Shown here: in pieces, positions 60,877 through 64,000 of the stretch
Position numbering within the stretch: position 1 is the first letter of the stretch
How the letters are laid out: every line of letters begins with the position of its first letter
NCBI GenBank assembly: GCA_023250155.1
Contig: JAHFBG010000004.1
Location: forward strand, 1-64,000
DNA length: 64,000 bases
Direction of reading: 5' to 3'
Source of the DNA: Candidatus Melainabacteria bacterium
Lineage (GTDB): Bacteria; Cyanobacteriota; Vampirovibrionia; 2-02-FULL-35-15
Notes under the pieces: generated by a model
What the model saw: the letters and a program-made list of their open reading frames with translations, nothing else
Told to the model about the DNA's origin: nothing
The model's database searches: none
Made by a program: the position numbers and the translations under genes

Positions 60877-61455
60877 TTAAATCACTAAAGGCATACCTTT
60901 TAAAAGCTTTAAAACCTGAGACTGATAAAATCCAGTCAGCATAAAAAATGCCATTTCATTATCCAATTCTTTCATACTATCTAAAACAAGTTGTTTGTCT
61001 GAATTATCACTAAATATTAATTCAATATTTGAAACAAGTTTTTTGTTTGCTTCTAATAATTGATCATCAATGAAGGTCGGCAACTCATCTAAACTATCTT
61101 TTCGAAAGTCATCAATCAATTTAGAGATAGAATCAGCTTTTATAATGAGTTCTAATACTTTTAATAGCTTAATCTCATCTTGCTCTAACCCGATAAGATC
61201 AACTTTAGTAGAATTAATATCTAAAGTTTCAAAAAGTTTTCTTGAGTGAAAAACTAATTCTCTTGATACATCAATTTCCGTATGTAGATTAGAGTTAAAT
61301 ATTGCTGCTTGTGCTTCATCTGTTTCTTCATCTCTCAATGTATCTAAATCTAATTTATATCTTGTGAACCTTTCTTCTTCAGGAAGATATTCCTCATGCT
61401 CAACTGCTAATTGTTTAAGGGCAGTAATTCTTTCTTTTATAAAATTTATAGACAT
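60877..61455 (-). CDS. Hypothetical protein, 192 residues
   Basis: I do not recognise it. The protein is acidic, Leu/Glu/Lys-rich and predicted mostly helical, possibly coiled coil. It has no signal peptide and no membrane helix apart from a mildly hydrophobic C-terminal segment (MAFFMLTGFYQSQVLKLL). It has no clear Shine-Dalgarno site. It is the third of a set of adjacent orphans and may be specific to this lineage. Confidence 0.6.
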   Translation of the reverse strand: MSINFIKERITALKQLAVEHEEYLPEEERFTRYKLDLDTLRDEETDEAQAAIFNSNLHTEIDVSRELVFHSRKLFETLDINSTKVDLIGLEQDEIKLLKVLELIIKADSISKLIDDFRKDSLDELPTFIDDQLLEANKKLVSNIELIFSDNSDKQLVLDSMKELDNEMAFFMLTGFYQSQVLKLLKGMPLVI

Positions 61456-61566
61456 AGATATTAATTTAATAGATCTAGTCTATGAAACCTAAAACATTAA
61501 TGTTTTATTTAGAATCTAAAAGCAGTCCTGACTAGTTTTTGGAACGATTGTGGATTTTCAAGTGAA

Positions 61567-61646
61567 GATTTTTCCATAAGCGAAAAATCGAAACGTCATT
61601 GATGATCAGCATATAAGCTTTTTGTCTGATTTACTCAGCAAAAAGC
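61567..61646. repeat. Two hairpins upstream of the tRNA gene region
   Basis: GATTTTTC (61567-61574) pairs with GAAAAATC (61582-61589). GCTTTTTG.CTG (61617-61628) pairs with CAG.AAAAAGC (61636-61646). They lie in the gap between an orphan gene and the tRNA, on the 3' side of the tRNA. The first could end transcription of the tRNA on the minus strand, since its minus-strand 3' arm is T-rich. Confidence 0.4.
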
Positions 61647-61697
61647 GCCGTAACTAAAAAGCGAGTTGAGCATTCGTGCGAAACGAGCGGTTAAAAA

Positions 61698-61769
<72 letters not shown>

Positions 61770-61778
61770 GTCATACTC

Positions 61779-61809
61779 GGAAAAATCTCGGCTCAAACGA
61801 GATTTTTCC
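61779..61809. terminator. Strong hairpin with T-rich tail on the plus strand
   Basis: Perfect 12-bp arms GGAAAAATCTCG / CGAGATTTTTCC with a 7-nt loop are followed on the plus strand by TTTTCTTTT. By shape it is a terminator for plus-strand transcription, but no plus-strand gene ends here. On the minus strand it lies between the kinase gene and the tRNA and its own T-rich arm could still slow polymerase. Its role is uncertain. Confidence 0.45.
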
Positions 61810-61910
61810 TTTTCTTTTACGATGCTCAGGATATTACTCACTGCAATATCCTTCGCTTAGATGATTAGTTGTGACGTCATAATAACGGATAATATTATAC
61901 TGCATTACAA

Positions 61911-63866
61911 TTAAGCTGTTTTAGATATAGGAAGTTCTGTTTTAAAATCTTCTACATTATTATTTTTTGTGAGTTGTTCATTAGGGATGGGTAAGGTAAA
62001 TTCAAAAACACTACCTTCGCCAAACTTACTTTTTACAGTGATCTGTCCGCCGTGTTGTTCTATGGATTTCTTGACTATTGTAAGACCTAATCCTGTCCCT
62101 TTTATTGTATGCACTTTATTTTCTACTCTATAAAATCGTTCAAAAATCATTGGTAAATGCTCTTCTTGTATACCTATTCCATTGTCAATGATTTGAAATT
62201 TAACATTATTTCCATCTCTATTTACTTTCATCTTAACCATTCCATTGCCAGGGGTGTATTTTATTGCATTTGAAAGCAGATTGATAAATACTCTTTCAAT
62301 ATTCTCCTGATTTATATTTAGAAGAGGCAAATCTTCTTCTATATCTGAAATCAGTCGAATAAATTTTTTCTCAGCTAAAACTGATATTGATTTTAATGTA
62401 TATTCTAAACATGGATAAATTTCTTGAAGAGTTAATTGGAGTTTTCTTGTATGAGAATCTAATCTTGATAATTCAAGCACATCATTTACCAGATTGCTAA
62501 GTCTGTCAGTTTCTTGATTTATGATGGATATAAATTCTACTCTTGTTTTTTCATCAATTTCAGAATTGTGAGAACACAAAGTATCTACATAGCATTTAAT
62601 GCTTGTAATAGGGGTTCTTAATTCATGACTTACATTGCTTATAAACTCTTGTTTAATTAACTCTACTTCAACTTCTTTTGTTCTATCATGAATTACTAAA
62701 ACAGCTCCTAATTTATCATTGTTTGAAAAATATAATGGTGTTATATATAACTTTAAACTCTTATTGTCTTGCATGAACTCAAAGCTGCTAGATTCATTAT
62801 AGGAATTACTACCATCTAATTTAAGACTATTTAGATAACTAAAAACTTGATCATTGATTTTTGCTGTCCATAGGTTTGTTATTTTATGACCGATTAGCTC
62901 ATCATAGGATCTGTTAAGCAGTCTTAGTGCTGCAGGATTAATTATTTGAATTATATCCTCTTTATCTAAAACAATTACTCCATCTGTTATTGACATGACT
63001 ACAGACTCAAACTTGTTTCTTTCAGAGCTAAGAGTTGCAATGTTTGATTCTTCATATTGCTGTAGTCGCTTAGACATTTTATTGAATGCTTTTACTAGCT
63101 GAGTTAATTCCTTTCCTAAAAATCCTTTTAAGGGCAATTGGAAACCAAATCTTCCCTCAGTAATTGCTTTAGCTCCTTTTTCTAATTTTCTTAATGGTCT
63201 AGTAATAATGAGGGAATTTACGATAGCACCTATTATTGAAAGAATCCAAACCAGTATAAAAATCTCCAATAAAAATACAATCAATTCTTTTCTAGAACCC
63301 ACTATTGTAAAGCCTGTATCTGGTATACCAACCCAAACCCACCCGAAAAAGTTTGAATTGTACTGTATAGGTTCAGCTATTATAAGTAACTTGCCACTGT
63401 TAGAGTAATAAACCTGGATATATGGAACATGTTTTGGAGGAGGAATAAAGTTTTTATTTTCTTTATTGATTTCATAAAGGTCTGCAAAACGACTCTTAGC
63501 AAGAACTGTTCCTACATTGTCTGTAAATATTGCAAAAGTAATTTCTGAATGTTCCTTTATAAAACCATTGATCAGCTCTTCAAGCCTCGTTTTTCTATTG
63601 GCAACTCCACCATAATTTTTTATAAGTGCTTGAGATGCTATGTTTGAAAGTATTTGTGTTGATTTCAAGTTATTGTTTAGCATTAAAACTTGATTGTCAA
63701 TATTTGATTGAATATTGTGAATGATTACAAATGCTGATAAAGTTATAAAAACAGAGACACCAAACACTATTGAAATAATTAATTTAACTTGTACGCTAAG
63801 CCCATCAATAAAGCTTTTTATATATTCTGAACACTTCATGTATAGATTGTTTAATAGGATCTTCAT
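61911..63866 (-). CDS. PhoR-type sensor histidine kinase
   Basis: About 651 residues: membrane helix 1 (about 22-45), an extracytoplasmic sensor (about 45-170), helix 2 (about 175-200), HAMP (about 200-255), PAS (about 285-390), HisKA with the phosphoacceptor in NVSHELRTPI, and HATPase with INLLSNAIKYTP, DNGIGI and GTGLGL. It is likely to phosphorylate an OmpR-type regulator; the one at 2876 is a candidate by type only. I start it at ATG 63866, because the ATG three codons earlier lies inside a TATAAT box that ends 7 nt before 63866. A further gene ends 28 bp upstream. Confidence 0.92.
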   Translation of the reverse strand: MKILLNNLYMKCSEYIKSFIDGLSVQVKLIISIVFGVSVFITLSAFVIIHNIQSNIDNQVLMLNNNLKSTQILSNIASQALIKNYGGVANRKTRLEELINGFIKEHSEITFAIFTDNVGTVLAKSRFADLYEINKENKNFIPPPKHVPYIQVYYSNSGKLLIIAEPIQYNSNFFGWVWVGIPDTGFTIVGSRKELIVFLLEIFILVWILSIIGAIVNSLIITRPLRKLEKGAKAITEGRFGFQLPLKGFLGKELTQLVKAFNKMSKRLQQYEESNIATLSSERNKFESVVMSITDGVIVLDKEDIIQIINPAALRLLNRSYDELIGHKITNLWTAKINDQVFSYLNSLKLDGSNSYNESSSFEFMQDNKSLKLYITPLYFSNNDKLGAVLVIHDRTKEVEVELIKQEFISNVSHELRTPITSIKCYVDTLCSHNSEIDEKTRVEFISIINQETDRLSNLVNDVLELSRLDSHTRKLQLTLQEIYPCLEYTLKSISVLAEKKFIRLISDIEEDLPLLNINQENIERVFINLLSNAIKYTPGNGMVKMKVNRDGNNVKFQIIDNGIGIQEEHLPMIFERFYRVENKVHTIKGTGLGLTIVKKSIEQHGGQITVKSKFGEGSVFEFTLPIPNEQLTKNNNVEDFKTELPISKTA

Positions 63867-63873
63867 GCTGTAC

Positions 63874-63879
63874 ATTATA
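63874..63879 (-). promoter_or_regulatory. -10 box of the histidine kinase gene
   Basis: On the minus strand TATAAT is followed by GTACAGC and ATG 63866. The alternative start (63875) would put part of its own promoter in the coding region. It implies a leaderless message for the kinase. Confidence 0.5.
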
Positions 63880-63894
63880 CTTTATCCAAGGCAA

Positions 63895-63999
63895 TTAGTT
63901 CTTAAAAATCAAGGTTTTAGGTCTAACATTTGTTTTTGTGTTACTGGTTAGTTTCTTATCACTAAAGTTAAAAACAATTTCTTCAGAGCTTAACTTTTT
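63895..63999 (-). CDS. 3' end of a gene cut by the window edge
   Basis: An open frame enters from the right edge on the minus strand and ends at TAA 63895-63897, giving the last 34 residues (KKLSSEEIVFNFSDKKLTSN then TKTNVRPKTLIFKN). The composition is that of an ordinary protein tail. It runs in the same direction as the kinase gene 28 bp away. Too little is visible to name it. Confidence 0.45.
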   Translation of the reverse strand, partial: KKLSSEEIVFNFSDKKLTSNTKTNVRPKTLIFKN

Positions 64000-64000
64000 A

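Overview
This window is a densely packed, AT-rich bacterial chromosome segment. Most genes are housekeeping genes on both strands, in short operons that often overlap by a few bases. The mix suggests a diderm, non-photosynthetic relative of Cyanobacteria, such as a Vampirovibrionia/Melainabacteria-type genome. Supporting signs are a glycosyltransferase family 9 (heptosyltransferase-type) gene, a SurA-like periplasmic protein, FabZ, a DUF212/YuiD protein, a PhoB/RpaB-type response regulator, a cyanobacterial-type ECF sigma factor and a 22-nt palindrome of a kind I recall from cyanobacterial genomes. I see no photosynthesis genes. The assignment is an inference of moderate confidence.

Layout. 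0-5.2 kb: glycosyltransferase and phosphohexomutase, a response regulator, a small secreted protein, a GNAT enzyme, tRNA-Pro(CGG) and an orphan gene. 5.3-11.2 kb: tryptophanase, then deoxynucleoside salvage (a deoxyribosyltransferase-like protein and DeoC), a DUF255 thioredoxin-domain protein and RsmE. 11.2-24.3 kb: a tandem LuxR-HTH regulator divergent from an Ala-rich protein, then nth, a Cys-cluster protein, bcp, purM, plsY, leuB, a phosphodiesterase, a repeat-rich SurA-N protein and mfd. 24.5-35.6 kb: an FtsH-like lipoprotein with a lost protease motif, murT, a 205-nt structured element, a HIT protein, nrnA-ispD-thrB, DUF212, a prenyl synthase, fabZ and ftsW/murD. 35.6-39.8 kb: a partner-switching module (RsbU-type phosphatase fused to a kinase-like domain, plus a STAS protein) divergent from an ECF sigma factor and its probable zinc anti-sigma factor. 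39.8-46.9 kb: a repeat-bearing membrane protein, ftsE-ftsX-ispE, an orphan, a hexapeptide acyltransferase, yvcK and a free-standing RapZ C-terminal domain. 47-59.8 kb: lepA, a GT39 enzyme, a repeat protein, a PHP phosphatase, a GT9 enzyme, alr, purH, glyQ, plsC, a hydrolase and def. 60-64 kb: three orphans, a tRNA(CAT), a PhoR-type kinase and the 3' end of one more gene.

Themes: isoprenoid synthesis (ispD, ispE, prenyl synthase), peptidoglycan and division (murD, ftsW, murT, alr, ftsEX, yvcK), phospholipid synthesis (plsY, plsC, fabZ) and surface sugar transfer (GT2, GT9, GT39).

The most interesting signals are not single enzymes. (1) Many genes have a TATAAT-like -10 box ending 6-8 nt before the start codon, which implies leaderless mRNAs; in places the boxes of divergent genes overlap. 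(2) Several dispersed palindromic element families occur, including a composite element present twice with compensatory stem changes, a long hairpin present twice around a shared 29-nt core, and 22-nt palindromes kept in frame inside two proteins. (3) A nested 205-nt fold lies between the HIT gene and murT. (4) An FtsH relative is predicted to be lipid-anchored and to lack the HEXXH zinc site.
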